This document shows positions 1-8,767 of a DNA stretch of 64,000 bases, in pieces. The position numbers and the translations under genes were made by a program. The notes under the pieces were generated by a model, which worked only from the letters and a program-made list of their open reading frames with translations, was not told the origin of the DNA and made no database searches. The DNA is from Hufsiella ginkgonis (GTDB taxonomy: Bacteria > Bacteroidota > Bacteroidia > Sphingobacteriales > Sphingobacteriaceae). The stretch is taken from NCBI RefSeq assembly GCF_009834915.1, contig NZ_WVHS01000006.1, forward strand, positions 62,001-126,000. Direction: 5' to 3'. Position 1 is the first letter of the stretch; the number at the start of each line of letters is the position of its first letter.

Positions 1-1184
1 CAAAAAGCGAAAGCAACCGCGCCCTGGTCCTCGAGGCGCTGAGCGACGGCGGCGTGAAGGTGGAAAACCTTTCAGAAGCCGCAGATACCGTTACGCTGAA
101 CAAGATACTCCGCTCGCTGGTGGCCGAAACGCCGATCACGATCGTAGATGTCGGCCCGGCGGGAACCGCCATGCGTTTCCTCACCGCATTTGCCGCGGTA
201 AAAGGCATCGAGGCCATCATTACAGGCACCGCCCGCATGAAACAACGCCCGATCGGTCTCCTCGTAGATGCGTTACGCACCCTGGGCGCCAGTATCACCT
301 ATGCCGAAGCAGATGGCTTCCCACCGGTAAATACGCATCCCGGGTTCCGGCAGCAAACCCGCGTGGTAAGTATTAAGGGCGATATCAGCTCGCAATACAT
401 CACGGCGCTGCTGCTGGTGGCGCCGGTGCTTCCGCAGGGGCTTGAGCTCGAGATCGAAGGAGAGCTTACCTCGCGCCCCTACGTAGAGATGACGCTTTCG
501 ATGCTTTCACAGGTAGGGATCAGTCATGAATGGAACGGCGACCGGATCGTCATCCCCCGGCAGCCGTTTATCATTACTACATTAACCGTAGAGCCCGACT
601 GGAGCGCAGCTTCTTACTGGTACGCCATGGCCGCATTGGCGGAAACTTCTGCTATCAGCCTGCCCAACCTCAGGAAATATAGCCTGCAGGGCGACAGCCG
701 CATTGCGGAGATCATGGCCAACTTCGGCGTCACCTCCACTTTCGTGGGAAATGGCCTCGAGATTAAAAAAGAGCCCAAAACATTTGTTCCTAAACTGTTC
801 GACCTGAAAGATTGCCCTGACCTGGCACAAACCGTGATCGTGTGCTGCGCGGCCCTCGGCCACAACGCCTCGTTCACCGGGCTCGAGACCCTTAAAATAA
901 AGGAAACCGACAGGATCCAGGCGCTGCAAAACGAACTTGCCAAGTTCGGGGTAAAGTTTACCGCAGACGGTACCACCTATCACCTCGACAGCTCGGAACG
1001 CTTTTTCCCGGAAAAGATCCGCATCAGCACCTACGAAGACCACCGCATGGCGATGGCGTTCGCGCCGCTGGCACTGGTGATTAAAGAGGTAGAGATCGAA
1101 GACTATCTTGTTGTTGAAAAGTCGTACCCCGATTTTTGGACACACCTGGCGCAGATCGGGATTATCAGTACTGAACAGGCATGA
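1..1184 (+). CDS. aroA: 3-phosphoshikimate 1-carboxyvinyltransferase (EPSP synthase), 5' partial
   Basis: EPSP synthase transfers the enolpyruvyl group of PEP to shikimate-3-phosphate, the sixth step of the shikimate pathway, in the cytosol. The reading frame is open to the left edge (first full codon at base 3), and the residues before the GTG at 54 continue the family motif KSESNRAL. That GTG is therefore internal and the true start lies outside the window. Further family motifs are AGTAMRFLTA, KIKETDRIQAL and YEDHRMAMAFAPL near the C-terminus. About 394 residues are visible of an expected 410 or so. aroC follows after 76 bases on the same strand, so the two probably form a shikimate pathway operon. 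Confidence 0.96.
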   Translation, partial: KSESNRALVLEALSDGGVKVENLSEAADTVTLNKILRSLVAETPITIVDVGPAGTAMRFLTAFAAVKGIEAIITGTARMKQRPIGLLVDALRTLGASITYAEADGFPPVNTHPGFRQQTRVVSIKGDISSQYITALLLVAPVLPQGLELEIEGELTSRPYVEMTLSMLSQVGISHEWNGDRIVIPRQPFIITTLTVEPDWSAASYWYAMAALAETSAISLPNLRKYSLQGDSRIAEIMANFGVTSTFVGNGLEIKKEPKTFVPKLFDLKDCPDLAQTVIVCCAALGHNASFTGLETLKIKETDRIQALQNELAKFGVKFTADGTTYHLDSSERFFPEKIRISTYEDHRMAMAFAPLALVIKEVEIEDYLVVEKSYPDFWTHLAQIGIISTEQA

Positions 1185-1260
1185 AGTTGTATCAAAAGCG
1201 AATTTCCGGCCGCCTGCATTTTGATCCAGCTAATCATATTAACTACTATAAATAAGTTAC

Positions 1261-2355
1261 ATGGCAGGAAATTCCTTCGGACAACTGTTCCGCATAACAA
1301 CTTTTGGCGAATCGCATGGCGAAGCGATCGGGGTGATCATTGATGGATGCCCGCCGCGGTTAGCCGTCGACGAAGCTTTTATCCAGGGCGAGCTCGACAA
1401 ACGGAAACCGGGCCAGTCGCGCATTACCACGCAGCGGCAGGAAAGCGATGAGTTCCGGATCCTTTCAGGTGTTTTTGAAGGACGATCTACCGGTACACCC
1501 ATAATGCTGCTGATCCCAAATGCCGACCAGCGGTCTAAAGATTACGATCACAACAAAGACTCGTTCAGGCCCTCACACGCAGATTATACGTACCAGGCCA
1601 AATACGGCATCCGCGATCACCGGGGCGGAGGCCGTTCTTCGGCACGCGAAACCGCAGCCCGTGTTGCTGCCGGAGCCGTCGCTAAGTTATTGCTGAAACA
1701 GCAGGGGATCGAGGTATTTGCACATGTTTCGGGAGTAGGGAGCTTAGAAGCCCCGGAAACCGACGTAACCAACATCGACACAGCCACCGCAATCCGCGAG
1801 CAAAACCTGGTACGCTGCGCCGATCCCGAAATGGCAGCCACCATGACCACGTACATCGACGAGGTGCGCAAAGCGGGCGATACTGTCGGCGGAAGGATCT
1901 CCTGCCTGGTGCGCAACTGCCCGCCCGGTCTTGGCGACCCGGTATTCGATAAGCTGCATGCCGACCTGGGCAAAGCGATGCTAAGCATTAACGCGGTGCA
2001 TGGCTTCGAGTATGGATCTGGCTTCAAAGGATCCGAGATGAATGGTTCAGATCATAACGATTTATTCGTACCTTCCCCGGGAGAGAATGGCGTAAAAACA
2101 CAAACGAACTACTCGGGCGGCATACAGGGCGGGATCTCCAACGGTATGGACATTACCTTTAAAGTGGCATTTAAACCGGTAGCTACCATTATGCAAAGCC
2201 AGCCGACCATTGATAAGTCAGGCAACGATACGGAGATCAAAGGAAAAGGCAGGCATGATCCCTGTGTGGTGCCGCGCGCAGTGGCGATCGTGGAGGCAAT
2301 GGCCGCCCTGGTAATTGCCGATCATTTTCTCAGGAATAAAACACTTTCTTTATGA
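1261..2355 (+). CDS. aroC: Chorismate synthase
   Basis: This enzyme removes phosphate from EPSP to give chorismate, using reduced FMN; it is the last common step of aromatic amino acid synthesis. The 364-residue length is normal. Signatures are [17 protein letters not shown] at the N-terminus, the RPSHADYTY and [17 protein letters not shown] stretch around residues 103-140, and the C-terminal [20 protein letters not shown]. The ATG at 1261 gives the expected short N-terminus ([20 protein letters not shown]). It lies just after aroA, and its stop codon overlaps the start of a secreted hydrolase gene by four bases (ATGA), which suggests co-translation with an unrelated gene. Confidence 0.98.
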   Translation: MAGNSFGQLFRITTFGESHGEAIGVIIDGCPPRLAVDEAFIQGELDKRKPGQSRITTQRQESDEFRILSGVFEGRSTGTPIMLLIPNADQRSKDYDHNKDSFRPSHADYTYQAKYGIRDHRGGGRSSARETAARVAAGAVAKLLLKQQGIEVFAHVSGVGSLEAPETDVTNIDTATAIREQNLVRCADPEMAATMTTYIDEVRKAGDTVGGRISCLVRNCPPGLGDPVFDKLHADLGKAMLSINAVHGFEYGSGFKGSEMNGSDHNDLFVPSPGENGVKTQTNYSGGIQGGISNGMDITFKVAFKPVATIMQSQPTIDKSGNDTEIKGKGRHDPCVVPRAVAIVEAMAALVIADHFLRNKTLSL

Positions 2356-3263
2356 AAAAGACCTTGGTTGTTTGTATCATCATGCTTGGTATGCTTAAAG
2401 TGAACGCTCAAAACGTGATCCCGCTGTATCCAAACGGCGTACCGAACTCCACCGGAAACGCCGGGGAGGAAACCAAAACCGTTACTAATGGCTCCATCCG
2501 CTACGGACAGATCTCCAAACCCTCGCTCGAGATCTGGCTGCCGCCTGCCGGCAAGGCATCCGGCGCAGCCATAGTGATCTGTCCCGGCGGCGGTTACAGC
2601 ATTGTTTCGTACACCAACGAAGGTACCAGCATCGCCGAAGCATTCAATAAAATGGGGGTAGCCGCTTTTATCCTTAAATACCGGATGCCTAGCGATATCT
2701 CCATGAAAGATAAAACGATCGGTCCCCTGCAGGATGCACAAACTGCCATTAAAATTGTCCGCCAGCGGGCGAAAGAATGGGGTGTAGACACGGCCCGGGT
2801 GGGTATCATCGGCTTTTCTGCCGGCGGCCACCTGGCTTCTACCGCAGGAACGCATTTCAACAAAGCAGTGATCGACAACAAAGAAGGCATCAGTCTGCGC
2901 CCTGATTTCATGATCTTGGGCTATCCCGTGATCAACCTTACAGACAGCCTCATGCACCAGGGGTCGAGGACCAATTTACTGGGTACCTCTCCACCTGCGG
3001 AGCTGGTGACATTATACTCAAATGACCTGCAGGTAACGAAAAGAACGCCTCCTACCCTGCTCTTCCACGCCGGCGACGATAAAACCGTTAAGGTAGCCAA
3101 CAGCATCCGTTTTTACGAAAGCCTGCTCAGGAACGGCGTACCGGCCGAGCTGCACCTCTACCCCAAAGGCGGACATGGATTCGGCTTGTATAATAAAACG
3201 ACCAGTGATCTCTGGATCGAAAGGGTAGAAAACTGGATGAAAGCGGGCGGCTGGATTAAGTAG
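2352..3263 (+). CDS. Secreted alpha/beta hydrolase, carbohydrate-esterase or lipase-like
   Basis: The protein has 303 residues and begins with a signal peptide ([20 protein letters not shown]), so it is exported. The fold is recognisable from the oxyanion motif CPGGGY near residue 78, the nucleophile elbow GFSAGGH near residue 157, the acid in HAGDDKTV near residue 240 and the histidine in GGHGFG near residue 275. This is the BD-FAE/acetyl-xylan-esterase-like group common in Bacteroidota, which often deacylates polysaccharides. The substrate cannot be read from the sequence. The start overlaps the aroC stop (ATGA), yet no functional link with chorismate synthesis is evident. It converges with the M16 protease gene two bases away. 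Confidence 0.85.
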   Translation: MKKTLVVCIIMLGMLKVNAQNVIPLYPNGVPNSTGNAGEETKTVTNGSIRYGQISKPSLEIWLPPAGKASGAAIVICPGGGYSIVSYTNEGTSIAEAFNKMGVAAFILKYRMPSDISMKDKTIGPLQDAQTAIKIVRQRAKEWGVDTARVGIIGFSAGGHLASTAGTHFNKAVIDNKEGISLRPDFMILGYPVINLTDSLMHQGSRTNLLGTSPPAELVTLYSNDLQVTKRTPPTLLFHAGDDKTVKVANSIRFYESLLRNGVPAELHLYPKGGHGFGLYNKTTSDLWIERVENWMKAGGWIK

Positions 3264-3265
3264 GA

Positions 3266-4567
3266 TCACTTTATCGGCATCGCAAACATGCCCGACGCGG
3301 CGTCGGCCTGCTTCTTAAGCCCCAGGTAATTCCATACAATCCCCGCCGTGTACTTACGGAAAGCCGCGTTCATTTGCTCGAGCGTGGTATTGTTCAGCTT
3401 TTCCGGCAGCTCTTCGGCGAGTTTCCATCCACCCATGATCTCGGCAAGGCCCAGGCTGGCTGCGATGGCCGCGGTGCTCTCCTGCTTCATGTAATTAGTG
3501 GTGATAAAACCGCTTTTGGCGCCAAGGAAATCCTCTTCCGAAAATCCCTCAGCCCGCAATTCGTTCAGCTCGTTCACCATTACTTCTACCGCTGCCGCAG
3601 GATCGGTGGTGCTCACGTAAACCGTGGAGAAAGGCATTTTAAGTACTTTTACCCCGGCGGACGGCGCGTAAGATAAATTCCTTTTGGTACGGATTTCTGA
3701 GAACAAGTGATTATCGAATGCACTGAAAGCGAGACGGAAACCTGCGTAATCCGGCGACGACATCGATGGTGCGTTCATTACGCCCTGGATGTAATTGGTG
3801 GCCAGGATGCGGTCTTCCGGGAATACTTTGTTGCCGGCAATTACCGGCACTTTGTATGCCGGCGCCACGTACGGCTTTGCCGGTATGGCCGAAAAAGCCG
3901 CTTTGATCTTTGCGGTGATCTCCTCTTTAGAGATTTTACCGGCCACTACGATGAACATCCTGTTCTTATTAAGCAACGCAGTATAATATTTTGCTAGCTC
4001 AGCCTGGTGGAACTTTGAAATGGTGGCCTCCGTTCCCGAAGGCTGCAGGCCGTAGATGGTACCCGCAAACGTGTTCTGCATCGCCATTTGTTCGATGCGC
4101 GTGTCGGGATCCGATTCGCTTTGCGAAAGACCGGTGATCAGCTTCGTTTTCAGTAAACCGAGCTCGCGCTCATCAAATGTCGGGTGTACCACCGCTTCTG
4201 CGAAGAGGTCCCATCCCTCGTTAAAGTATTTAGAAATACAATTGAGCGAGATCACCCCGAAGTCATAACCGGAAGAGCCGCTCACGGAGATCCCATAAGC
4301 GTCTTCTTTATCTTTAAATGCGTTTTTCGTGTACTTTTTGGTACCACATTCGGCGGTTGCCGCCAGGGTGAGGTTTTCGATTCCCGCCTGGGCGGCCGGG
4401 TAATTATTTAGCCCGCCTCGAAAGTATAAGTCGACACTCACAATTTGCTTTACGGTTGGCTTATAGATCACCTTGATGCCGCCCACATCGAATGACGAGG
4501 CGGCGGTCTGGGCATAACCGGCCGTTACAAAAACAGCTAATACTATACTAAAAACAATCCTTCTCAT
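3266..4567 (-). CDS. M16 family peptidase, non-catalytic R/Y-type partner subunit
   Basis: This 433-residue protein has a signal peptide ending GYAQ and two M16 (pitrilysin/processing peptidase) half-domains. The zinc site HxxEH is absent: the matching position reads GIENLTLAATAECGT. The arginine-tyrosine motif of the partner subunit is present (KRNLSYAPSAGV, near residue 293). In two-subunit M16B peptidases this kind of chain supplies the substrate-binding half while the neighbour supplies zinc. The catalytic partner lies 11 bases upstream on the same strand, so the two probably form a periplasmic heterodimer. Substrate unknown. Confidence 0.88.
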   Translation of the reverse strand: MRRIVFSIVLAVFVTAGYAQTAASSFDVGGIKVIYKPTVKQIVSVDLYFRGGLNNYPAAQAGIENLTLAATAECGTKKYTKNAFKDKEDAYGISVSGSSGYDFGVISLNCISKYFNEGWDLFAEAVVHPTFDERELGLLKTKLITGLSQSESDPDTRIEQMAMQNTFAGTIYGLQPSGTEATISKFHQAELAKYYTALLNKNRMFIVVAGKISKEEITAKIKAAFSAIPAKPYVAPAYKVPVIAGNKVFPEDRILATNYIQGVMNAPSMSSPDYAGFRLAFSAFDNHLFSEIRTKRNLSYAPSAGVKVLKMPFSTVYVSTTDPAAAVEVMVNELNELRAEGFSEEDFLGAKSGFITTNYMKQESTAAIAASLGLAEIMGGWKLAEELPEKLNNTTLEQMNAAFRKYTAGIVWNYLGLKKQADAASGMFAMPIK

Positions 4568-4578
4568 GTTGCTGCTGT

Positions 4579-5970
4579 TTAGGGCTTAAAAAATAATTCG
4601 GGTTTAATGGTGTTCTTCAGTTGCGGGCTTACCAGCATGCCCGCACAAAATGGTTTGTCTTTAATGTACTTACGCACGTATTGCTGCAGATCGGTGCGGG
4701 TAACTTTCCGGAGGTTATCCTGGTAAGTGTTCAGGTACCCCGGTGTGGCCGAGCACCACCAGAATGATACGGTGTGCACAAAATCGGAGGTTACCTCCTG
4801 TTCTCTCACCGAGTAGATATCGAGCGTGCGTTTTGCAGCTTCGATCTGCTCGTCGGTTACATAATCCGGCGAATCGAATAAAGCCAATTGGTGCTTTACT
4901 TCTGCCAGGCATTCCTTGGTTTTAGAAGGATCTGGCACCACCGTTAACGAGATGGGGCCGGTATGCTTTTGCGTGAAGTAGCCGATGTTCACTTCCAGGG
5001 CCAGTCCCGCATCCACCAGCGCACGGCTGAACTTGGAGGAGTTCTGGTTAAGAATGAACGAAAACACGTCCGCCGCATAGGTCGCAGGGATATCTTTCCG
5101 GGTATCCGGCCCGTGCCAGTAGTACATTACGATGGGTACGTTCACATTGGGCGACTCGGTGATAAAATAATCCGATTTGGTCAGCGGCTTAAATTCGGGA
5201 ACCGGCCATTTCACAAACGGATCGAAGCCCGATGGCTTCCAATCGCCGAAGGTAGCTTCTACTTGTTTAAACACATCGTCGTGTTTTACATCGCCAGCCA
5301 CGGTGAGGAGCGAGTTGTTAGGCCAATAGTACTTGTTTTTGATGGTGTCCATCTTCGCCGGCGTGGCGGTACGGATAATGTTATGGTCGCCGATCACGTT
5401 CTTGCGGCTGTATAAATCGCCCCAAAGGCGGTGATTCATCTCATCGATGAGCGGGAAATACGGGTTCGACTCGTTTCGCTGGAACTCCCCGTCGACCACG
5501 ATGTTTTCACGTTTCATCTCTTCGGCATCGAACAACGGGTACCTGATGGCGGAGTTCATAAAGTCCAGTCCGCCGGCCAGGTTGAATTTAGGAAGCGTAA
5601 AGTAGTAATTAACACGTTCTTCGGTAGTTTGCCCGTTAAAGGAGATTCCCAGCTCGCCGACGCGGTTCAGGAAAGCTTCCTGGCTCGGGTAATCTTTATT
5701 GGCTTTAAAGAACATGTGCTCATACAAATGGCTCAGGCCGTTGTATTGCGGCGATTCGGTGTATGATCCGTTCTTAGCGGCAATCTCGATGGTGGCCAGG
5801 GGCACACTGCTGTCCTCGATCACGATGACTTCCAGCCCGTTGGGCAGCTTCTTAAAAAACATATTTGCGGGCAGGGCGCCCTGGCTGCCCGGAGCTAGCT
5901 GGGCCGTTGCCGAAAATAAACAGGCGCATAGCGCCAGCATCATCCAAACACTCTTCATATCAATCTTCAA
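4579..5970 (-). CDS. M16 family zinc metallopeptidase, catalytic subunit
   Basis: The 463-residue protein has an N-terminal signal peptide (cut after SATAQ). It carries the inverted zinc motif HLYEH at about residues 77-81, in the usual context GLSHLYEHMFFKA, and the third zinc ligand glutamate about 76 residues on, in VVDGEFQRNESNP. This is a complete M16B catalytic chain. The next gene downstream encodes an M16 chain without HxxEH but with the R/Y motif, the standard heterodimer arrangement. The start overlaps the end of the deaminase gene by 11 bases. Likely periplasmic; specificity not predictable from sequence. Confidence 0.92.
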   Translation of the reverse strand: MKIDMKSVWMMLALCACLFSATAQLAPGSQGALPANMFFKKLPNGLEVIVIEDSSVPLATIEIAAKNGSYTESPQYNGLSHLYEHMFFKANKDYPSQEAFLNRVGELGISFNGQTTEERVNYYFTLPKFNLAGGLDFMNSAIRYPLFDAEEMKRENIVVDGEFQRNESNPYFPLIDEMNHRLWGDLYSRKNVIGDHNIIRTATPAKMDTIKNKYYWPNNSLLTVAGDVKHDDVFKQVEATFGDWKPSGFDPFVKWPVPEFKPLTKSDYFITESPNVNVPIVMYYWHGPDTRKDIPATYAADVFSFILNQNSSKFSRALVDAGLALEVNIGYFTQKHTGPISLTVVPDPSKTKECLAEVKHQLALFDSPDYVTDEQIEAAKRTLDIYSVREQEVTSDFVHTVSFWWCSATPGYLNTYQDNLRKVTRTDLQQYVRKYIKDKPFCAGMLVSPQLKNTIKPELFFKP

Positions 5971-6427
5971 TTAAAAATTTTGTCGTAGGAACACCGAACC
6001 TGTTCAGGAAATCAACGCCTTCATCGCCCGGCCAGCCCTTAAACTCAGCATAGGAATTCTTAAAGAAAACCCGGGAGATCCCGGAAGAAAAAATCAGCTT
6101 TGCACATGCAAGACAAGGCGACAAGGTAAGATAAAGCGTGGCGCCGGTCAGGTCTGTCAGGTTTTTTACTGCGTACAGTATCGCGTTTGCCTCCGCGTGC
6201 AGTGCCAGCGAACAGCTATTACGGTCGTCGCGCGGACACCCGGTCTCCGGCCACTCCTCGTCGCAGTTATGAGTTCCGGCCGGCGGACCGTTATAACCGA
6301 TGGAGATAATGCGCGTATCCTTGGTAAGCACAGCGCCCACATGTGCTTTTACGCAATGTGAGCGCTTGGCGAGATCCGTCGCCAGGTTCATAAATATCAG
6401 GTCGAAACTTGGTCTGTTTGCTGTCAT
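5960..6427 (-). CDS. dCMP deaminase family protein (ComEB-like)
   Basis: A 155-residue zinc deaminase that most likely converts dCMP to dUMP for thymidylate synthesis. The zinc site is complete: HAEANAIL supplies histidine and the proton-shuttle glutamate, and PCLACAKLI supplies the two cysteines. The extended N-terminal region with KRSHCVKAHVGAVLT and GYNGPPAGTHNCDE is typical of deoxycytidylate deaminases rather than CMP/cytidine or tRNA adenosine deaminases. A TTG at 6430 would add one residue, but the ATG at 6427 is preferred; it shares one base with the transporter stop (TGATG), indicating translational coupling. It sits between a sugar transporter and M16 proteases without obvious pathway logic. 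Confidence 0.88.
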   Translation of the reverse strand: MTANRPSFDLIFMNLATDLAKRSHCVKAHVGAVLTKDTRIISIGYNGPPAGTHNCDEEWPETGCPRDDRNSCSLALHAEANAILYAVKNLTDLTGATLYLTLSPCLACAKLIFSSGISRVFFKNSYAEFKGWPGDEGVDFLNRFGVPTTKFLIED

Positions 6428-7902
6428 CAATGCCCCGCAACGGTTTCAGTATCGTAATCTATCCCTTGCTTTTTAAGGATCGCCGAAGCTTTCAGGGCAT
6501 AAAACGCCAGGTAAGCAAAACATGCCACGCCTACCAGGTAGCTCCACTGGATGCCCAGCAGGCCATCGGCGGAAAGATACCCCTGCAAAAGGCTGATGAA
6601 GCCGCCGCCCATGATCATCATGATGAGAAAACTCGACCCTTCATTGGTATGTTTGCCCAGTCCGGCGATAGCCAGCGTATAAATACATGGCCACAACGTA
6701 GAGCAGAACAGCCCCACGCTAATGAATGCATATACGCTGATCATGCCGCCCGATAACATACCGATAATTAACGCGGCCATCCCAAACGAAGAATAAATAA
6801 GCAGCTGGCGGGCCGGGTTTCCCTTGCTCAGCATATCGCCTACGATCAACACTAAGATCACGAACGCATATACGTAAAAAGGTGTAAGGTCATGGCTCGC
6901 CAGCTTGTTCACCAGCAGGAACACGCCAAAAGCGATATAAGGCATCAGGAAATTCAGGATCTTTTTGGTACTGCCGGCCAGGTTGAACGCACCGATCGAA
7001 GCGGTCCAGCGGCCAATCATCAAACTTGCCCAGTATAACGAAATGTATGGAGCAATACCTGAGGTCGGCATCTGCAGTTTCTGCAGCATAAACTCAGGCA
7101 GGTTGCTGGCGGTCGACACCTCGACACCTACATACACGAAAATAGCCACCATGCCAAGTACCAGCTGGCTATAGCCTAACGCCGACTTCTTGCTTCCCGC
7201 CGGGTAAGCAACGGTGGAGGTGTCTGTTGGCGAGCTGATGGAGTTTTCTTCCGGCTCTAATTCGATCTTATTCGGTAAAGAGGAAAACTTAAAAATAATA
7301 GCTACGATGATAAACAGCACCCCTAAGATGAGGTAGGGCGTTTTTACCGCCGAGATGCTGGCTACACCTGAGCCTCCCGCGGCAACACTACCGAAAATAG
7401 CGATAGTGACCAGGATCGGCCCGATGGTGGTACCGAAGTTGTTCACGCCGCCCGCAAGGCTTAACCGTTGTGCCCCGGTTTTAGGATCGCCCAGCACGAT
7501 AGCCAGGGGGTTGGCGGCCGTTTGCTGCAGCGAAAAGCCGAGACCTACGATAAACAGGCCGGAGATCATTAAGGTAAATGAAGCGGTTTCGGCGGCCGGG
7601 TAAAATAACAGTGTACCCAAAGCGGAAATCACCAACCCAAGTGCAATGCCATTTTTGTAACCGATGCGGTTCAGGATGTCGCCGCCGCTGGCTTTCGACA
7701 CAAAATAGTAGATCAGGGAACCTACGGTATATGCCACGTAAAAGGCAAAGGAGATCATTTGCGACTGCACCTGCGACAGCGTAAGTTTCTCTTTAAAAAC
7801 GGGGATCAGGATGTCGTTACTCGCCGCAACGAAGCCCCAGAAAAAGAAAACACTGATTAAAGTGTAAAGTGCAGAAGGATTGTACTTGGATGGTTGACTC
7901 AT
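6427..7902 (-). CDS. FHS-family MFS sugar:proton symporter (FucP/GluP-like)
   Basis: A 491-residue integral inner-membrane protein with about twelve hydrophobic segments. The start FFFWGFVAASNDILIPVFK and the region LQQTAANPLAIVLGDP followed by LAGGVNNFGTTIGP are hallmarks of the FHS (fucose/glucose/galactose:H+ symporter) branch of the major facilitator superfamily. Substrates in this branch are hexoses and deoxyhexoses; L-fucose, glucose, galactose or another sugar cannot be separated by eye. It is the first gene of a minus-strand run with the dCMP deaminase and the M16 pair, and an imperfect palindrome sits 12 bases before its start codon. Confidence 0.88.
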   Translation of the reverse strand: MSQPSKYNPSALYTLISVFFFWGFVAASNDILIPVFKEKLTLSQVQSQMISFAFYVAYTVGSLIYYFVSKASGGDILNRIGYKNGIALGLVISALGTLLFYPAAETASFTLMISGLFIVGLGFSLQQTAANPLAIVLGDPKTGAQRLSLAGGVNNFGTTIGPILVTIAIFGSVAAGGSGVASISAVKTPYLILGVLFIIVAIIFKFSSLPNKIELEPEENSISSPTDTSTVAYPAGSKKSALGYSQLVLGMVAIFVYVGVEVSTASNLPEFMLQKLQMPTSGIAPYISLYWASLMIGRWTASIGAFNLAGSTKKILNFLMPYIAFGVFLLVNKLASHDLTPFYVYAFVILVLIVGDMLSKGNPARQLLIYSSFGMAALIIGMLSGGMISVYAFISVGLFCSTLWPCIYTLAIAGLGKHTNEGSSFLIMMIMGGGFISLLQGYLSADGLLGIQWSYLVGVACFAYLAFYALKASAILKKQGIDYDTETVAGH

Positions 7903-7912
7903 TTTTATGTTG

Positions 7913-7931
7913 GTTAATCGGTTCGACTAAC
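7913..7931. promoter_or_regulatory. Imperfect palindrome, candidate repressor operator for the sugar transporter
   Basis: The sequence GTTAATCG-GTT-CGACTAAC has two 8-base arms with one mismatch around a 3-base centre. It lies 11 bases before the transporter start on the minus strand and 143 bases before the divergent LysE gene. Size and symmetry suit a LacI-type or similar helix-turn-helix repressor. That the transporter is the target is an inference from position. Confidence 0.4.
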
Positions 7932-8073
7932 ATAAGGATTTTTATTAATAATTTCGTTTTAGCACGCCTGGCGCAACACTACAATTACGCTACAACGCGT
8001 ATAAGTAAACAATACATTGTTTTTTCTATTGTTATTCGCATATTCGCAACATTCGAAAGGTCGCTAAACAATC

Positions 8074-8706
8074 ATGATCGAATCAATCATAACCGGTGTC
8101 GGACTTGGCATCGTACTTTCCTTTGCAACGGGCCCGGTTTTTTTTGCATTGATTAAAACGAGTATCGAACGGGGATTCTATGCAGGTCTCTGCCTGGCGG
8201 CAGGTGTGGTGATGTGCGACCTGATCTATGTCAGCATCAGTATTTACGGCACCTCGTTCCTCAGGCTCGAAAGCCGTTTTCGGCTCCCCATCGGGCTTAC
8301 CGGGGCGACGGTGCTTATAGCTATCGGTATTTATTACCTCCTGAAAAAGATCAGGATCTCCTACGATACAATCATCACCAAACGCCATTACACGGGCTAC
8401 TTCGTCAAGGGGTTCCTGATGTGCATCTTCAATCCCGGCATTCTCCTGTATTGGGTAACTGTTACGGGCGGCATCGTTTCGGCTGTTTCCGGGAGGATCA
8501 GGCCGGAGGATATGCTGCCCGTATATGCCTCGATCCTGGTCACCCAGTTTAGCATGGATGCGATAAAAGCTTATTACGCAAGCAAACTGCGTTACCGGAT
8601 AAAGGAACGCACCCTTACCATCCTGAACAGGATCGCCGGAATGTTAATGCTGGTTTTTGCGCTGAAACTGGTGTATAACCTGGTATTTACGCACTCGCTA
8701 TTGTAA
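8074..8706 (+). CDS. LysE/RhtB-family amino acid exporter
   Basis: A 210-residue membrane protein with about six hydrophobic segments. The N-terminal GIVLSFATGPVFFALI and the central FNPGILLYWV match the LysE/RhtB translocator family, which exports amino acids or related small molecules across the inner membrane. The ATG at 8074 gives the usual short N-terminus before the first helix. It is divergent from the FHS transporter (171-base shared upstream region) and converges with the PurF-family gene. Substrate not predictable. Confidence 0.85.
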   Translation: MIESIITGVGLGIVLSFATGPVFFALIKTSIERGFYAGLCLAAGVVMCDLIYVSISIYGTSFLRLESRFRLPIGLTGATVLIAIGIYYLLKKIRISYDTIITKRHYTGYFVKGFLMCIFNPGILLYWVTVTGGIVSAVSGRIRPEDMLPVYASILVTQFSMDAIKAYYASKLRYRIKERTLTILNRIAGMLMLVFALKLVYNLVFTHSLL

Positions 8707-8767
8707 GTTGCCAATGATCAGTTGTGAATGGTCAGTTCCGTTAGCGCCCTACCGAAACCGATCCCTA

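Noticed and set aside
582-1145. A 187-codon minus-strand frame inside aroA
   Set aside because: Antisense shadow of a conserved EPSP synthase.
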